From contig NZ_SMCR01000002.1 in the NCBI RefSeq assembly GCF_004343195.1, positions 548,390-612,389 of the forward strand: DNA of 64,000 bases, read 5' to 3'. This stretch comes from Biostraticola tofi (GTDB lineage Bacteria; Pseudomonadota; Gammaproteobacteria; Enterobacterales; Enterobacteriaceae). The translations under genes and the position numbers were made by a program. Shown here one piece after another: positions 1-10,756 of this stretch (the stretch's first letter is position 1; each line of letters opens with the position of its first letter). The notes below the pieces were generated by a model that ran no database searches, had not been told where the DNA came from, and saw only the letters and a program-made list of their open reading frames with translations.

Positions 1-783
1 GAAGCGGCTCCGGCCGGCGCAGCTACCGGCGGTTCGTTGCCTGGCCTGCTGCCATGGCCAAAAGTGGACTTCAGCAAATTCGGCCAGACCGAAGAAGTCG
101 AACTGGGCCGTATCCAGAAAATTTCCGGTGCCAACCTGCATCGCAACTGGGTGATGATCCCCCACGTCACCCAATGGGATGACGCGGATATCACCGAAGT
201 TGAAGCTTTCCGCAAGCAGCAGAACGTGGAAGCCGAGAAGAAAAAACTGGACGTGAAGATCACCCCGCTGGTGTTCATCATGAAAGCCGTTGCCAAGGCG
301 CTGGAAGAACTGCCTCGCTTCAATAGCTCCCTGTCTGAAGATGGACAGAAACTGACGCTGAAAAAATACATCAATATTGGTGTAGCGGTTGATACGCCTA
401 ACGGCCTGGTCGTTCCGGTATTCCGCGATGTGAACAAGAAAGGCATCTTCGAGCTTTCACGTGAACTGGCCGAAATCTCCAAAAAGGCGCGCGTAGGTAA
501 ATTGACCTCGTCTGATATGCAGGGCGGGTGCTTTACCATTTCCAGCCTGGGTGGCATCGGCGGAACAGCGTTTACCCCTATCGTTAACGCCCCTGAAGTG
601 GCTATCCTTGGCGTGTCCAAGTCAGCCATGAAACCGGTGTGGAACGGCAAGGAGTTTACGCCGCGTCTGATGCTGCCGCTGTCGCTGTCCTATGACCATC
701 GCGTCATTGACGGTGCAGACGGTGCACGCTTTATTACCTTCATCAACAACGTAATGTCCGACATTCGTCGCCTGGTGATGTAA
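1..783 (+). CDS. aceF: Dihydrolipoyl acetyltransferase (PDH E2), 3' part only
   Basis: This is the C-terminal 260 residues of the E2 core of the pyruvate dehydrogenase complex, which moves the acetyl group from lipoyl-lysine to CoA. The reading frame is open from base 1, so the gene starts outside the window. The fragment begins in an Ala/Gly-rich linker, continues through the end of the peripheral-subunit-binding/linker region ([11 protein letters not shown]), and contains the whole catalytic acyltransferase domain. The active-site motif DHRVIDG lies near the end, with its His at codon 233 of the fragment. The lipoyl domains are not visible. lpd follows on the same strand, as in the enterobacterial pdhR-aceEF-lpd operon. 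Confidence 0.97.
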   Translation, partial: EAAPAGAATGGSLPGLLPWPKVDFSKFGQTEEVELGRIQKISGANLHRNWVMIPHVTQWDDADITEVEAFRKQQNVEAEKKKLDVKITPLVFIMKAVAKALEELPRFNSSLSEDGQKLTLKKYINIGVAVDTPNGLVVPVFRDVNKKGIFELSRELAEISKKARVGKLTSSDMQGGCFTISSLGGIGGTAFTPIVNAPEVAILGVSKSAMKPVWNGKEFTPRLMLPLSLSYDHRVIDGADGARFITFINNVMSDIRRLVM

Positions 784-789
784 GCCCGG

Positions 790-815
790 GGCCGGCCGTC
801 TGGCCGGCCTCATTG
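790..815 (+). terminator. GC hairpin after aceF
   Basis: An 8-bp perfect GC stem (790-797 with 802-809) with a GTCT loop follows the aceF stop by a few bases. The downstream T content is poor (TCATTGTTT), so it may be a weak or partial terminator between aceF and lpd, or an mRNA-stabilising hairpin. Confidence 0.45.
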
Positions 816-1008
816 TTTCGCGTGACGCTGCCGCAAAGCGTAGCGGCACGGCAATCAGAACATGCGTCTTATCAACGAGCTTTGCAGTTTGTTAACATTT
901 CTGTAAACTATCTGCGATGGATGCGGCCCGGTGGATACAGCGCGTTATGCACTTAACACGCCAGAAAATTGACGTCTGACCCGCCGGACAAACAACTAAG
1001 AGGTCATG

Positions 1009-2436
1009 ATGAGTAACGAAATTAAAGCTCAGGTCGTGGTACTTGGGGCGGGCCCGGGGGGATACTCTGCGGCCTTCCGTTGCGCGGATTTAGGTCTTGA
1101 AACCGTGCTGGTCGAACGTTATGCCACTCTCGGCGGCGTTTGCCTGAATGTTGGATGTATCCCTTCCAAAGCCCTGCTGCACGTTGCCAAGGTGATTGAA
1201 GAAGCCAAGGCATTGGGCGAGCACGGTATCGTTTTCGGCGAACCGAAAACCGATATCAACAAGGTGCGTACCTGGAAAGAGAAAGTCGTCAATCAGCTGA
1301 CCGGCGGTCTGGCCGGCATGGCGAAAGCGCGCAAAGTCACCGTGGTTAATGGCCTGGGCAAGTTTACCGGCGCCAACACCCTGTCGGTTGAAGGTGAACA
1401 GGGTACGACCACCATCAACTTCGACAATGCCATCATCGCTGCCGGATCACGTCCGATTCAGCTGCCGTTCATACCTCATGATGACCCGCGCGTATGGGAT
1501 TCCACCGACGCGTTGGAACTGACTACCGTACCGGAACGTCTGCTGGTCATGGGGGGCGGTATCATCGGCCTGGAAATGGCGACGGTTTATCACGCTCTGG
1601 GCTCTAAAATCGAAGTGGTCGAAATGTTCGATCAGGTTATCCCGGCGGCGGATAAAGATATCGTCAAGGTCTTCACCAAGCGTATCAGCAAGCAGTTCGA
1701 ATTGATGCTGGAAACCAAGGTCACAGCGGTAGAAGCCAAAGAAGACGGCATCTACGTGACCATGGAAGGCAAGAAAGCGCCTGCCGAACCGCAGCGCTAT
1801 GACGCAGTGCTGGTGGCCATCGGTCGTGTGCCTAACGGTAAATCGCTGGATGCCGGTAAAGCCGGTGTAGAAGTTGACGATCGCGGCTTTATCCGCGTCG
1901 ACAAGCAAATGCGCACCAACGTGCCGCATATCTACGCCATCGGCGATATCGTCGGTCAGCCGATGCTGGCGCATAAAGGGGTGCATGAAGGCCACGTTGC
2001 GGCTGAAGTCATCTCCGGCAAGAAACATTACTTCGATCCGAAGGTTATTCCGTCCATCGCCTACACTGAGCCGGAAGTTGCCTGGGTTGGCCTGACTGAA
2101 AAAGAAGCAAAAGAAAAAGGCATCAGCTATGAAGTGGCCACCTTCCCGTGGGCAGCCTCAGGCCGTGCTATCGCTTCTGACTGCCAGGATGGCATGACCA
2201 AGCTGATTTTCGATAAAGAATCCCATCGCGTCATCGGCGGCGCCGTAGTCGGTGTCAACGGCGGCGAGCTGCTGGGTGAAATCGGCCTGGCTATCGAAAT
2301 GGGCTGTGATGCTGAAGACATCGCGCTGACCATCCACGCCCACCCGACCCTGCATGAGTCGGTCGGCCTGGCGGCGGAAGTGTTTGAAGGCAGCATTACC
2401 GACCTGCCGAACCCGAAAGCCAAGAAGAGAAAGTAA
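1009..2436 (+). CDS. lpd: Dihydrolipoyl dehydrogenase (E3)
   Basis: This FAD flavoprotein reoxidises dihydrolipoyl groups for pyruvate and 2-oxoglutarate dehydrogenase and the glycine cleavage system. The product has 475 residues (E. coli 474). Visible parts are the N-terminal FAD-binding GAGPGGYSAA, the redox disulfide GGVCLNVGCIPSK, the NAD-binding MGGGIIGLE, and the C-terminal catalytic HAHPTLHE. Two adjacent ATGs exist at 1006 and 1009. The second is chosen because AGAGG (999-1003) is 5 nt from it but only 2 nt from the first, and because it matches the E. coli N-terminus. A 225-bp gap to aceF leaves room for lpd's own promoter, as in E. coli. Confidence 0.98.
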   Translation: MSNEIKAQVVVLGAGPGGYSAAFRCADLGLETVLVERYATLGGVCLNVGCIPSKALLHVAKVIEEAKALGEHGIVFGEPKTDINKVRTWKEKVVNQLTGGLAGMAKARKVTVVNGLGKFTGANTLSVEGEQGTTTINFDNAIIAAGSRPIQLPFIPHDDPRVWDSTDALELTTVPERLLVMGGGIIGLEMATVYHALGSKIEVVEMFDQVIPAADKDIVKVFTKRISKQFELMLETKVTAVEAKEDGIYVTMEGKKAPAEPQRYDAVLVAIGRVPNGKSLDAGKAGVEVDDRGFIRVDKQMRTNVPHIYAIGDIVGQPMLAHKGVHEGHVAAEVISGKKHYFDPKVIPSIAYTEPEVAWVGLTEKEAKEKGISYEVATFPWAASGRAIASDCQDGMTKLIFDKESHRVIGGAVVGVNGGELLGEIGLAIEMGCDAEDIALTIHAHPTLHESVGLAAEVFEGSITDLPNPKAKKRK

Positions 2437-2499
2437 TTCCCGTTGCCGGCGCTACTCTGCCGGTGCGGTTGGCAGGCGCTAGCCGGAGCCTGTCCGCAC

Positions 2500-2530
2500 A
2501 TTGTCGTCGCTTCGGCGGCGACAATTGTTT
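2500..2530 (+). terminator. lpd terminator
   Basis: An 11-bp stem (one G-U pair; 2500-2510 with 2515-2525) closes on a TTCG tetraloop and is followed by a T-rich stretch (TGTTTCCTT). This is a good intrinsic terminator for the end of the PDH operon. Confidence 0.75.
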
Positions 2531-2645
2531 CCTTGCTTATCCTCTCCCGCCAGTCCGCTCAGCAACGTTAAAAAAATTGCGAAATTGTAACCTCCAGCGA
2601 TAAAAACTTGGTAAATTAACTGTGTGAGCTCATGTTTCCCGCCCC

Positions 2646-2736
2646 GTTAATTATGCTGTCCGGCTTAAACCATTCAGCTAAAAACTATGTTAATTATATG
2701 TAAACAAATTAACAAAGCGGTTAAATACTGATAAAC
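2646..2736 (+). promoter_or_regulatory. Candidate ArcA sites upstream of acnB
   Basis: ArcA-P binds direct GTTAA-type repeats spaced about 11 bp. At 2689-2705 the sequence GTTAATTATATGTAAAC has two such elements exactly 11 bp apart. At 2720-2735 GTTAA is followed 11 bp on by ATAAA, and a further GTTAA lies at 2646. E. coli acnB is known to be repressed by ArcA, so the assignment fits, but it rests on pattern only. Confidence 0.4.
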
Positions 2737-2841
2737 TGCCTGCCCGGAACCGGGTCATTACTCTTATAGCCAAATGAACATCTCCCCGGTGACGAAGGAA
2801 AGCCAGGCACTACCTATGACAATGAAAGCGAGGAGAACGTC

Positions 2842-5439
2842 GTGCTAGAAGAATATCGTAAGCACGTTGCCGAGCGTGCTGAACAGGGTATCGTCCCTAA
2901 GCCTCTCGATGCCGTACAAATGGCCGCGTTGGTTGAGCAGTTGAAAAACCCGCCTGCCGGCGAAGAACAGTTCCTATTGGATCTCTTGATTAACCGTGTC
3001 CCCCCGGGCGTAGATGAAGCAGCCTACGTTAAAGCCGGTTTCCTCGCAGCCATCGCTAAAGGTGAGGCTTATTCGCCTCTGGTCAGTGCTGAGAAAGCGG
3101 TAGAGCTGCTGGGCACCATGCAGGGGGGATATAACATCCAACCGCTGGTGGATGCATTGGACAATGAACAACTGGCGCCGATTGCCGCCAACGCGCTGAA
3201 ATCGATGCTGCTGATGTTCGACAACTTCTTTGATGTTGAAGAGAAAGCCCGGGCCGGCAATCCCCATGCCAAGGCGGTAATGCATGCCTGGGCGGACGCT
3301 GAGTGGTTCCTGTCGCGTCCGGGACTGGCCGATAAAATCACCGTGACGGTGTTCAAGGTCACCGGCGAAACCAATACCGACGACCTCTCTCCGGCGCAGG
3401 ATGCCTGGTCGCGTCCGGATATCCCGCTGCACGCCCTGGCAATGCTGAAAAATGCCCGTGAAGGCATCAATCCCGACCAGCCGGGCGCAGTCGGCCCGAT
3501 CAAGCAGATCGAAGCGCTAAATGCCAAGGGCTTCCCGCTGGCGTATGTCGGCGATGTGGTCGGCACCGGTTCATCGCGCAAATCAGCCACCAACTCGGTG
3601 CTGTGGTTTATGGGCGATGATATTCCTCACGTACCGAATAAGCGCGGCGGCGGAGTGGTGCTGGGCAGCAAGATTGCGCCGATTTTCTTCAATACCATGG
3701 AAGACGCCGGGGCGCTGCCGATTGAAGTGGACGTGTCCCTGTTGAACATGGGCGACGTCATTGATATCTATCCGTTCAAGGGCGAAGTGCGCAGCCATGA
3801 AAGCCAGGAACTGCTGGCAAGTTTCGCGCTGAAAACCGAGGTGCTGATTGACGAAGTCAGGGCCGGCGGACGTATTCCGCTGATTATCGGTCGCGGCCTC
3901 ACCACCCGGGCGCGCGAATCCCTGGGGCTGCCCCCGAGCGAGATTTTCCGTCATGCACGGGATGTGGTCCAGAGTGATAAAGGTTTTACCCTGGCGCAGA
4001 AGATGGTTGGCCGCGCCTGCGGCGTGACCGGTATCCGTCCGGGGCAATACTGCGAACCTAAAATGACCTCGGTCGGCTCCCAGGACACCACCGGGCCGAT
4101 GACCCGCGACGAGCTGAAGGATCTGGCCTGTCTGGGCTTCTCTGCCGACCTGGTGATGCAGTCGTTCTGCCATACCGCCGCCTACCCGAAGCCGGTTGAT
4201 GTGCAGACCCACCATACGCTGCCAGACTTCATTATGAACCGTGGCGGCGTATCGCTGCGTCCGGGCGACGGCATCATTCACTCTTGGCTGAACCGGATGC
4301 TGTTGCCCGATACCGTTGGGACCGGCGGAGACTCCCATACCCGGTTCCCTATTGGCATTTCATTCCCTGCCGGCTCGGGCCTGGTGGCATTTGCCGCCGC
4401 GACCGGCGTGATGCCGCTGGATATGCCTGAATCGGTGCTGGTGCGTTTCAAAGGCAAGATGAAACCGGGTATTACCCTGCGCGATCTGGTGCATGCCATC
4501 CCCTATTACGCCATCCAGCAAGGGCTGCTGACGGTGGAGAAAAAAGGCAAGAAAAACATTTTCTCCGGCCGTATCCTGGAAATTGAAGGCCTGCCTGAGC
4601 TGAAGGTAGAGCAGGCATTCGAACTGGCCGATGCCTCGGCTGAACGTTCCGCTGCCGGCTGTACCATCAAGCTTGATAAAGCGCCGATCGTTGAATATCT
4701 GTCATCTAATATCGTGCTGCTCAAGTGGATGATCTCCGAAGGCTATGGCGATCGTCGTACCCTGGAGCGCCGCATAACCGGCATGGAAAACTGGCTGGCT
4801 AATCCCGAGCTGCTGGAGCCTGATGCCGATGCTGAATATGCTGCGGTGATTGACATCGATCTGGCGGATATCAACCAGCCTATTCTCTGTGCGCCGAATG
4901 ATCCTGATGACGCCCGCCTGCTGTCTGATGTGGCCGGCAGCAAAATCGATGAAGTGTTTATCGGTTCCTGTATGACCAATATCGGTCATTTCCGTGCCGC
5001 CGGTAAACTGCTGGACCAGCATACCGGCCAGCTGCCTACCCGTCTGTGGGTTGCGCCGCCGACCAAGATGGATGCCGCCCAGTTGACCGAGGAGGGCTAC
5101 TACAGCATTTTCGGCAAGAGCGGCGCCAGGGTAGAGATCCCAGGCTGTTCGCTGTGCATGGGCAACCAGGCCCGGGTCGCAGAGGGCGCGACGGTAGTGT
5201 CTACCTCGACCCGCAACTTCCCGAACCGATTGGGCAACGGGGCCGACGTTTATCTGGCCTCGGCTGAACTGGCGGCGGTGACGTCGCTACTGGGTTATCT
5301 GCCTTCGCCTGAGCAATACCTGGAAGCTATCACGCTGGTCGATCAGACCTCAGCTGATACCTACCGCTATCTCAACTTTGATCGGTTAAGCGAATATACC
5401 GACAAGGCTGATCAGGTGATTTTTCAGACCGCGGTCTAA
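2842..5439 (+). CDS. acnB: Aconitate hydratase B
   Basis: This is the main TCA-cycle aconitase, interconverting citrate and isocitrate via cis-aconitate, with a [4Fe-4S] cluster. The 865 residues equal the E. coli length. The start codon is GTG, preceded by AGGAG at 2831-2835. The N-terminal HEAT-like domain begins [16 protein letters not shown]. The swivel domain includes [12 protein letters not shown], and the catalytic domains carry the cluster cysteines in [16 protein letters not shown] and [11 protein letters not shown]. It is monocistronic, with a strong terminator just downstream and candidate ArcA sites upstream. Confidence 0.98.
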   Translation: MLEEYRKHVAERAEQGIVPKPLDAVQMAALVEQLKNPPAGEEQFLLDLLINRVPPGVDEAAYVKAGFLAAIAKGEAYSPLVSAEKAVELLGTMQGGYNIQPLVDALDNEQLAPIAANALKSMLLMFDNFFDVEEKARAGNPHAKAVMHAWADAEWFLSRPGLADKITVTVFKVTGETNTDDLSPAQDAWSRPDIPLHALAMLKNAREGINPDQPGAVGPIKQIEALNAKGFPLAYVGDVVGTGSSRKSATNSVLWFMGDDIPHVPNKRGGGVVLGSKIAPIFFNTMEDAGALPIEVDVSLLNMGDVIDIYPFKGEVRSHESQELLASFALKTEVLIDEVRAGGRIPLIIGRGLTTRARESLGLPPSEIFRHARDVVQSDKGFTLAQKMVGRACGVTGIRPGQYCEPKMTSVGSQDTTGPMTRDELKDLACLGFSADLVMQSFCHTAAYPKPVDVQTHHTLPDFIMNRGGVSLRPGDGIIHSWLNRMLLPDTVGTGGDSHTRFPIGISFPAGSGLVAFAAATGVMPLDMPESVLVRFKGKMKPGITLRDLVHAIPYYAIQQGLLTVEKKGKKNIFSGRILEIEGLPELKVEQAFELADASAERSAAGCTIKLDKAPIVEYLSSNIVLLKWMISEGYGDRRTLERRITGMENWLANPELLEPDADAEYAAVIDIDLADINQPILCAPNDPDDARLLSDVAGSKIDEVFIGSCMTNIGHFRAAGKLLDQHTGQLPTRLWVAPPTKMDAAQLTEEGYYSIFGKSGARVEIPGCSLCMGNQARVAEGATVVSTSTRNFPNRLGNGADVYLASAELAAVTSLLGYLPSPEQYLEAITLVDQTSADTYRYLNFDRLSEYTDKADQVIFQTAV

Positions 5440-5475
5440 CTAATCACCAGGGCGTTTATGCTCAATGGCAACAAG

Positions 5476-5506
5476 CCGGTCGGTTAACCCCGACCGGTTT
5501 TTTTTT
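5476..5506 (+). terminator. acnB terminator
   Basis: An 8-bp stem CCGGTCGG/CCGACCGG (5476-5483 with 5490-5497) with a 6-nt loop is followed by a run of nine Ts. This is a textbook intrinsic terminator. Confidence 0.9.
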
Positions 5507-5675
5507 GCTGTATCGGCTTTAACCGCTGGGCCGCCGGTGATTACCCGGAAAGGGGCGAAAATCAGTAATGAGTAACGATCTTGTGCGCAGGAACAGGTAA
5601 CATTGAATTATATCGGAGTGTCTGCTGCTGGACGAGGCTGACGCTTTCAACGCTTATTCTCTGGAAAGAAATAAT

Positions 5676-6050
5676 ATGGACTACGAGTTCCTGCGAGACA
5701 TTACCGGCCAGGTAATGGTCACCTTTTCAATGGGCCATGAGGCGATAGGGCATTGGATCAATGAAGAGCTTAAAGGCAACCTGAGCCAACTGGACCAGAT
5801 AGAAAATGTGCTGCAGCAGCAGATTGCCGGAAAAGGCACCCAGCCTCACTGGCGACAGATTGGTCATGAATATACGCTGTGGATTGACAGTGAAGAGGTC
5901 AGGGTCGGCGCTAACAGTCTTGATTATGTCAATGAGGAGCTTGAGGAGGGCATGAATTACTACGATGAGGAGAGTATGGCCAGCTGCGGCACCGAGGATT
6001 TTCTGACCGCTTTGCAGCACTACCGAGACTTTATTGTTAACCATCGCTAG
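5676..6050 (+). CDS. yacL: UPF0231 family protein YacL
   Basis: A 124-residue acidic protein matching the conserved enterobacterial YacL family (E. coli about 120 residues), whose biochemical role is not established. It begins [12 protein letters not shown] and contains the family stretch [12 protein letters not shown]. It has no signal peptide or membrane segment, so it is probably cytoplasmic. Its position between acnB and speD matches E. coli. It stands alone, with about 235 bp upstream and a bidirectional hairpin downstream shared with speD. Confidence 0.93.
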   Translation: MDYEFLRDITGQVMVTFSMGHEAIGHWINEELKGNLSQLDQIENVLQQQIAGKGTQPHWRQIGHEYTLWIDSEEVRVGANSLDYVNEELEEGMNYYDEESMASCGTEDFLTALQHYRDFIVNHR

Positions 6051-6056
6051 AAAAGA

Positions 6057-6076
6057 CGGGCCCAACGTCGGGCCCG
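6057..6076. terminator. Bidirectional terminator yacL/speD
   Basis: A 7-bp GC stem (CGGGCCC/GGGCCCG) with a 6-nt loop sits between the convergent ends of yacL and speD. An A-run (6051-6054) on the left gives Ts when read leftward, so it may serve speD better than yacL. Confidence 0.6.
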
Positions 6077-6088
6077 ATTCAACCGGCA

Positions 6089-6883
6089 TCAGACTATCGG
6101 CAGGTTACGGCCGTAGTAGATTTCCTGCATTTCTTTATACAGCAGATCGGTAATGGCTTTGCGCTCGTCAGCGCTGAGATCTTCCGGTTTGGCATTGAAC
6201 AAGTAATGCTTGAGATCGAAGTCCTTCAGCATCATCTTGGTGTGGAAGATGTTTTCCTGGTAAACATTCACGTCCATCATGTGGTAGAGGGCTTTCATAT
6301 CCCGCGACATGAAGTTCTGGATCGAATTGATTTCGTGGTCGATGTAATGTTTAACGCCGTTGACGTCGCGGGTAAATCCACGTACCCGATAATCCATGGT
6401 GACGATATCTGATTCAAGCTGGTGAATCAGATAGTTGAGCGCTTTTAGCGGCGAAATCACGCCACAGGTCGATACTTCGATATCAGCCCTGAAAGTGCAT
6501 AATCCGCCTTCGGGATGGCTTTCCGGATAGGTGTGTACACAGATATGGCTTTTGTCCAGATGCGCGACCACAGATTCAGGCAATGGCCCGGGATGCTCTG
6601 ACTTATCGATGCTCTGCGGGTCAATCGGCTCTTCGCTGACCAGTATGGTCACGCTGGCACCCTGCGGTTCATAATCCTGGCGCGCGACGTTCAGGATATT
6701 AGCGCCTATCATTGAGCAGGTTTCGCTGAGGATTTCGGTAAGCCGGTTGGCATTATATTGTTCGTCTATGTACGCGATATACCCGTCACGGTCATCAGCC
6801 GTTTTGGCGTAACAAATATCGTAAATACAAAAACTCAGGCTCTTGGTTAGATTGTTAAAGCCGTGTAGTTTTAGCTTCTGCAA
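6089..6883 (-). CDS. speD: S-adenosylmethionine decarboxylase proenzyme
   Basis: SpeD makes decarboxylated S-adenosylmethionine, the aminopropyl donor for spermidine synthesis. The 264 residues equal the E. coli length. The proenzyme self-cleaves before Ser112 (motif [14 protein letters not shown], Lys111-Ser112) to create the pyruvoyl cofactor; the motif is intact. The start codon is TTG: the frame has no ATG at the conserved N-terminus [10 protein letters not shown], and a GGGGGTG ribosome site lies about 7 nt upstream. It lies 27 nt downstream of speE and is almost certainly cotranscribed with it. Confidence 0.97.
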   Translation of the reverse strand: MQKLKLHGFNNLTKSLSFCIYDICYAKTADDRDGYIAYIDEQYNANRLTEILSETCSMIGANILNVARQDYEPQGASVTILVSEEPIDPQSIDKSEHPGPLPESVVAHLDKSHICVHTYPESHPEGGLCTFRADIEVSTCGVISPLKALNYLIHQLESDIVTMDYRVRGFTRDVNGVKHYIDHEINSIQNFMSRDMKALYHMMDVNVYQENIFHTKMMLKDFDLKHYLFNAKPEDLSADERKAITDLLYKEMQEIYYGRNLPIV

Positions 6884-6910
6884 TTTGGTTCACCCCCTTA
6901 TAAATGACAT

Positions 6911-7774
6911 TCAGCATGATGCTGACAGGGCATTCAGTAGATATTGCGGCAAGGCAAAGCTGCCGGTGTGGATTGCCGAATTATAATAACGGCATTTAAG
7001 GCCCAGAGCATTAATCCGCTTATCAAGCGTTGCGCTGTCCAGCTGGCGCAGGGCCGGGTTCTGGCTTGCCCAGGCAAAGGTCATGATCCCACCATAATAG
7101 GTCGGAATGGCGGCCTGATAAAAACTGACATCGTCAAAGTAATTGCTGAGCTTGCGATGACTGTTTACCGCTTCGTCCTGCTGAAGGAAGCATACGCCGT
7201 TCTGGGCAACGAAAATACCGCCTTCATTGAGAATTCGCGCGCACCCCTGATAAAAATCAGAAGTGAAGAGACTCTCGCCCGGACCGATAGGATCGGTGCA
7301 GTCGGAGATCACCACATCGAATTTTTTAGCCGTCTGGCAAACGTAATTTACGCCATCATCAATCACCAGTTCAAAACGCGGATCATCAAATGATCCTGCA
7401 TTGTGGCCGGGTAAATACTGACGACAAAATGACACCACGCCGGCGTCGATTTCTACCATGGTAATCTGCTCAACGCCCGGATGGCGGCTGACTTCGCGCA
7501 GCATGCCGCCATCGCCGCCGCCGATGATCAGCACGTTCTTGGCATTGCCATGCGCTGTCAGCGGCACATGGGCCATCATTTCATGATAAATGAATTCATC
7601 GCGTTCAGTGGTCTGAACCACGCCATCCAGAGCCATGACGCGACCCAGAGCGGCATTTTCAAAAATGACCAAATCCTGGTGATCGGTTTTTTCCCGGTAA
7701 AGGATATTATCTACGGTAAAGTACTGACCGAAATGGTCATGCAGTGTTTCAAACCAGGTTTCTTTTTGTGACAT
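6911..7774 (-). CDS. speE: Spermidine synthase
   Basis: SpeE transfers an aminopropyl group from decarboxylated SAM to putrescine to form spermidine. The 287 residues match the family. The SAM-like nucleotide-binding motif [13 protein letters not shown] and the catalytic region [13 protein letters not shown] are visible. The frame stays open upstream to 7849, but the start at 7774 ([19 protein letters not shown]) has AAGGAG at good spacing and agrees with E. coli. It is the first gene of the speED operon. Confidence 0.97.
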   Translation of the reverse strand: MSQKETWFETLHDHFGQYFTVDNILYREKTDHQDLVIFENAALGRVMALDGVVQTTERDEFIYHEMMAHVPLTAHGNAKNVLIIGGGDGGMLREVSRHPGVEQITMVEIDAGVVSFCRQYLPGHNAGSFDDPRFELVIDDGVNYVCQTAKKFDVVISDCTDPIGPGESLFTSDFYQGCARILNEGGIFVAQNGVCFLQQDEAVNSHRKLSNYFDDVSFYQAAIPTYYGGIMTFAWASQNPALRQLDSATLDKRINALGLKCRYYNSAIHTGSFALPQYLLNALSASC

Positions 7775-7883
7775 ATCAGGCTGCTCCTTGGGGCAAACTG
7801 CCGTGAAAAAGCGGCGCGGTATAATAGCGGACTCTAAGCCGGGATGCACGGTTAAATTTCGTCCAACTGCGGCAGTAGTCTGG

Positions 7884-8231
7884 TTAGCGAGCGTAAGCCA
7901 GTAAACTCAATGAGTTGCTGGCCAGTGACCGGCATTTGTTCGGTGTGGGAATGGCGATACCACTTAAATCGCGATAGCTGGCTTCACCGAGCGCGCGCAT
8001 GTCGTAAGCGCCATAATTGGTCATGTCCCATTTGTTCTGCAGGGCAAAAATCTGGATGGCGCGGCGAATTTGTTCATTGGGCATATCGCTGTAGCCACAG
8101 TTATTTTTCAAGTAAACAAATACAGCGGTCAGATCCGCCATGTCTTCTGCCTCGGATTCTGTTAATGCCTGCGATGCCATGGGTAAACCCAGCAATCCCA
8201 ACAGCAGCATGACTAACGCAGTTTTCTTCAT
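7884..8231 (-). CDS. yacC: PulS/OutS-like secreted protein YacC
   Basis: A 115-residue protein matching enterobacterial YacC, which belongs to the family of type II secretion pilotins (PulS/OutS). A signal peptide is clear ([22 protein letters not shown]), with cleavage likely after residue 22. There is no lipobox Cys at the cleavage site, so it should be soluble and periplasmic rather than a lipoprotein. Two cysteines in the mature part (NNCGYSD and NKCRSL) could form the disulfide of this fold. No type II secretion genes lie nearby, so a pilotin role is unproven. The start at 8231 is chosen over the in-frame ATG at 8249 because it gives a standard signal peptide. Confidence 0.85.
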   Translation of the reverse strand: MKKTALVMLLLGLLGLPMASQALTESEAEDMADLTAVFVYLKNNCGYSDMPNEQIRRAIQIFALQNKWDMTNYGAYDMRALGEASYRDLSGIAIPTPNKCRSLASNSLSLLAYAR

Positions 8232-8448
8232 AGCAAAAGACCCGATCACTCAATGGAATTAAACGTTATCATGATTCATGATTTCCGCCCTAGAGATTGT
8301 TGTCGGCGGACGGATTTCGCGTCAATACACTATCAAGTATGGAACAGGTTTCAGCCGCTGTCCCGCCAGCCTGGCGACAATCGCATTGAGCCTGCCGGAT
8401 ATGGTAGAATCGGTTATCCCGAATGAATTGAGTTGATGTGTATCCATA

Positions 8449-8991
8449 ATGAAACATACCGTGGAAGTGATGATTTCCGAACAGGAAATCGCCCGCCGAG
8501 TCGCCGCCCTGGGAAAGGAAATCAGTGACCACTACTGCGACAGCGGCAGTGAAATGGTGCTGGTTGGCCTGTTACGAGGCTCATTCATGTTTATGGCTGA
8601 TCTGTGCCGGGCAGTGACGGTGCCCCACGAGGTAGATTTCATGACCGCCTCCAGTTACGGCAGCGGCATGAGCAGCAGCCGTGATGTAAAAATCCTCAAG
8701 GATCTGGACGAAGATATCCGCGGCAAGGACGTGCTCATCGTCGAAGATATTATCGATTCCGGCAACACCCTGAGTAAGGTGCGTGAAATTCTTGAGCTGC
8801 GCCAGCCGAAATCCCTGGCTATCTGCACCTTGCTGGACAAACCTGACCGCCGTGAGGTCAATGTGCATGTCGAGTGGGTCGGCTTTGCCATTCCTGATGA
8901 GTTCGTTGTGGGCTACGGCATAGATTATGCTCAACGCTACCGTCATTTACCCTATGTGGGTAAAGTGACAATGCTGGTCGCGCAGGACTGA
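8449..8991 (+). CDS. hpt: Hypoxanthine phosphoribosyltransferase
   Basis: Hpt salvages hypoxanthine (and guanine weakly) to IMP/GMP using PRPP. At 180 residues it is near the E. coli 178. The PRPP-binding motif [13 protein letters not shown] and the N-terminal [15 protein letters not shown] are intact. The gcd and cueO genes that separate yacC and hpt in E. coli are missing here. It faces can, with a GC hairpin between them. Confidence 0.97.
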   Translation: MKHTVEVMISEQEIARRVAALGKEISDHYCDSGSEMVLVGLLRGSFMFMADLCRAVTVPHEVDFMTASSYGSGMSSSRDVKILKDLDEDIRGKDVLIVEDIIDSGNTLSKVREILELRQPKSLAICTLLDKPDRREVNVHVEWVGFAIPDEFVVGYGIDYAQRYRHLPYVGKVTMLVAQD

Positions 8992-9027
8992 TCGGGTCGG
9001 CTGGCAGTAGGGTCCGCAGCGGATAAT

Positions 9028-9048
9028 GGCGTGCCGGCCGGGCACGCC
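9028..9048. terminator. Hairpin between convergent hpt and can
   Basis: A perfect 8-bp stem GGCGTGCC/GGCACGCC (9028-9035 with 9041-9048) with a 5-nt loop lies in the 65-bp convergent gap. There is no T-run, so it is only a possible terminator. Confidence 0.4.
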
Positions 9049-9056
9049 TGAGGCTT

Positions 9057-9710
9057 TCAGCGGTGATTATGCTGCAGGTTGGCGACGCCCTGCCGGTAGC
9101 GCTGTTCTAGCGTTTCCCGGCTGGTGGCGGAGACATCCAGATTGCGCAGCAGGCCATCCTGGATACCGTATACCCAGCCGTGGATCGTCACCTTCTGTCC
9201 ACGATGCCAGGCTGAACGCATGATGGTGGAGTGCCCCAGATTGTAGACCTGCTCGATAACGTTAATCTCACAAAGCTTGTTAATGCGATCTTCAGGATGT
9301 AGCTCTCCCAGCAGTGAGCTATGCTTGTACCACAAATCACGGATATGCAGCAGCCAGTTGTCAATCAGCCCCAGTTCGGGATTGTCGATAGCGGCCTGTA
9401 CGCCGCCACAGCCATAGTGACCGCAGATAATAATATGTTCGACTTCCAGCACGTCGACCGCGTACTGAACGACAGACAGGCAGTTAAGGTCGGTATGAAT
9501 GACCAGGTTGGCGACGTTACGATGGACAAATAACTCACCGGGCTCGAGTCCGGTCAGCCTTTCTGCGGGAACGCGGCTGTCGGAACACCCAATCCACAGA
9601 AAGCGGGGTTTTTGGGCTAATGCCAGACGTTCAAAGAATCCCGGGTCCTCTTCCACCAGAAGATTGGACCAGTTTTGGTTGTTGCTTATCAGTGTATCGA
9701 TATCTTTCAT
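9057..9710 (-). CDS. can: Beta-class carbonic anhydrase
   Basis: This zinc enzyme interconverts CO2 and bicarbonate and is needed for growth in air. The 217 residues start [11 protein letters not shown], as in E. coli Can. Zinc and active-site residues are present in CSDSRVP and in HYGCGG. The frame is open to 9764, but the extra 18 residues have no counterpart in the family, so 9710 is used. It diverges from yadG across about 110 bp. Confidence 0.96.
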   Translation of the reverse strand: MKDIDTLISNNQNWSNLLVEEDPGFFERLALAQKPRFLWIGCSDSRVPAERLTGLEPGELFVHRNVANLVIHTDLNCLSVVQYAVDVLEVEHIIICGHYGCGGVQAAIDNPELGLIDNWLLHIRDLWYKHSSLLGELHPEDRINKLCEINVIEQVYNLGHSTIMRSAWHRGQKVTIHGWVYGIQDGLLRNLDVSATSRETLEQRYRQGVANLQHNHR

Positions 9711-9820
9711 TGCTATTAATAGCCCATAACTAGCGTATTGCGATGGGTTAATATAGGCCAACAACGCAATTTTTAAAATAAATTCGTAAAACCCATTATG
9801 AATAAGGCAACCCCTCAGTT

Positions 9821-10756
9821 ATGACATATGCACTTGAACTGGAGAAACTGACCAAAGTCTATGCAGGCGGCGTACAGGCGCTGAAAGGCATCGACCTGAA
9901 CGTGGAAGCAGGTGATTTTTATGCCCTGCTGGGGCCGAATGGCGCGGGGAAATCCACCACCATTGGCATCATCAGCGCCTTGGTCAACAAATCAGCCGGC
10001 AAGGTAAAAGTGTTTGGCTACGATATCGATAAAGATATCGTCAACGCTAAGCGCCAGCTCGGCCTGGTACCGCAGGAATTCAATTTCGATCAGTTCGAAA
10101 CGGTTTACCAGATAGTGGTTCACCAGGCCGGCTACTATGGCGTAGAACGGAAAGCCGCCGCGGACAGAGCGGAGAAATTCCTCCGTCAGTTGGACCTGTG
10201 GGATAAGCGCGATGAACGGGCCCGGATGCTGTCCGGCGGTATGAAAAGACGGTTGATGATAGCCAGAGCGCTGATGCATGAGCCTAAGCTTTTGATCCTT
10301 GATGAGCCGACTGCCGGGGTGGATATCGAGCTGCGTCGCTCGATGTGGGGATTTCTGCGCGAATTGAACCAAAGCGGAACCACGATTATCCTCACCACCC
10401 ATTATCTGGAAGAGGCCGAGATGCTGTGCCGCAATATCGGCATCATCCAGCATGGCGAGCTGGTGGAAAATACCTCTATGCGCGAGCTGCTGGGCAAGCT
10501 TAAGTCCGAGACCTTTATCCTAGATCTGGCCCCCAAAAGCGCGCTGCCTAAACTGAATGGTTATCGCAACCAGTTATTGGATACCAGTACCCTGGAGGTG
10601 GAAGTGATGCGTGAGCAGGGCCTGAACAGTCTGTTCAGCCAGCTCAGCGCCCAAGGGGTTCAGGTGTTGAGTATGAGAAACAAAGCCAACCGTCTGGAAG
10701 AATTATTTGTCACCCTGGTTAAGGATGACCGAGCCACCCGGAGTTTGAAAGCATGA
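9821..10756 (+). CDS. yadG: ABC transporter ATP-binding protein YadG
   Basis: The ATPase half of a two-gene ABC-2 type exporter whose substrate is unknown. The 311 residues show Walker A GPNGAGKST, signature LSGGMKRR, Walker B LLILDEPTAGVD and the H-loop TTHYLEEAE, so it should hydrolyse ATP. The C-terminal 80 residues form the accessory region typical of ABC-2 ATPases. Its stop overlaps the yadH start by 4 nt (ATGA), implying translational coupling. Confidence 0.95.
   Translation: MTYALELEKLTKVYAGGVQALKGIDLNVEAGDFYALLGPNGAGKSTTIGIISALVNKSAGKVKVFGYDIDKDIVNAKRQLGLVPQEFNFDQFETVYQIVVHQAGYYGVERKAAADRAEKFLRQLDLWDKRDERARMLSGGMKRRLMIARALMHEPKLLILDEPTAGVDIELRRSMWGFLRELNQSGTTIILTTHYLEEAEMLCRNIGIIQHGELVENTSMRELLGKLKSETFILDLAPKSALPKLNGYRNQLLDTSTLEVEVMREQGLNSLFSQLSAQGVQVLSMRNKANRLEELFVTLVKDDRATRSLKA

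Larger units (their letters stand above)
2437..2841. other. lpd-acnB intergenic region
   Basis: This 405-bp stretch carries no convincing gene; yacH, found here in E. coli, is absent. It holds a terminator for lpd (2500-2530), then an AT-rich stretch (about 2565-2740) with several GTTAA-type direct repeats resembling ArcA sites, then the acnB leader. Confidence 0.7.

Noticed and set aside
1447-2028. 193-codon antisense frame inside lpd
   Set aside because: Composition-driven shadow of lpd, with His/Arg/Asp-rich low-complexity translation and no domain.
3583-4338. 251-codon antisense frame inside acnB
   Set aside because: Shadow frame; the acnB sense frame is full length and conserved.
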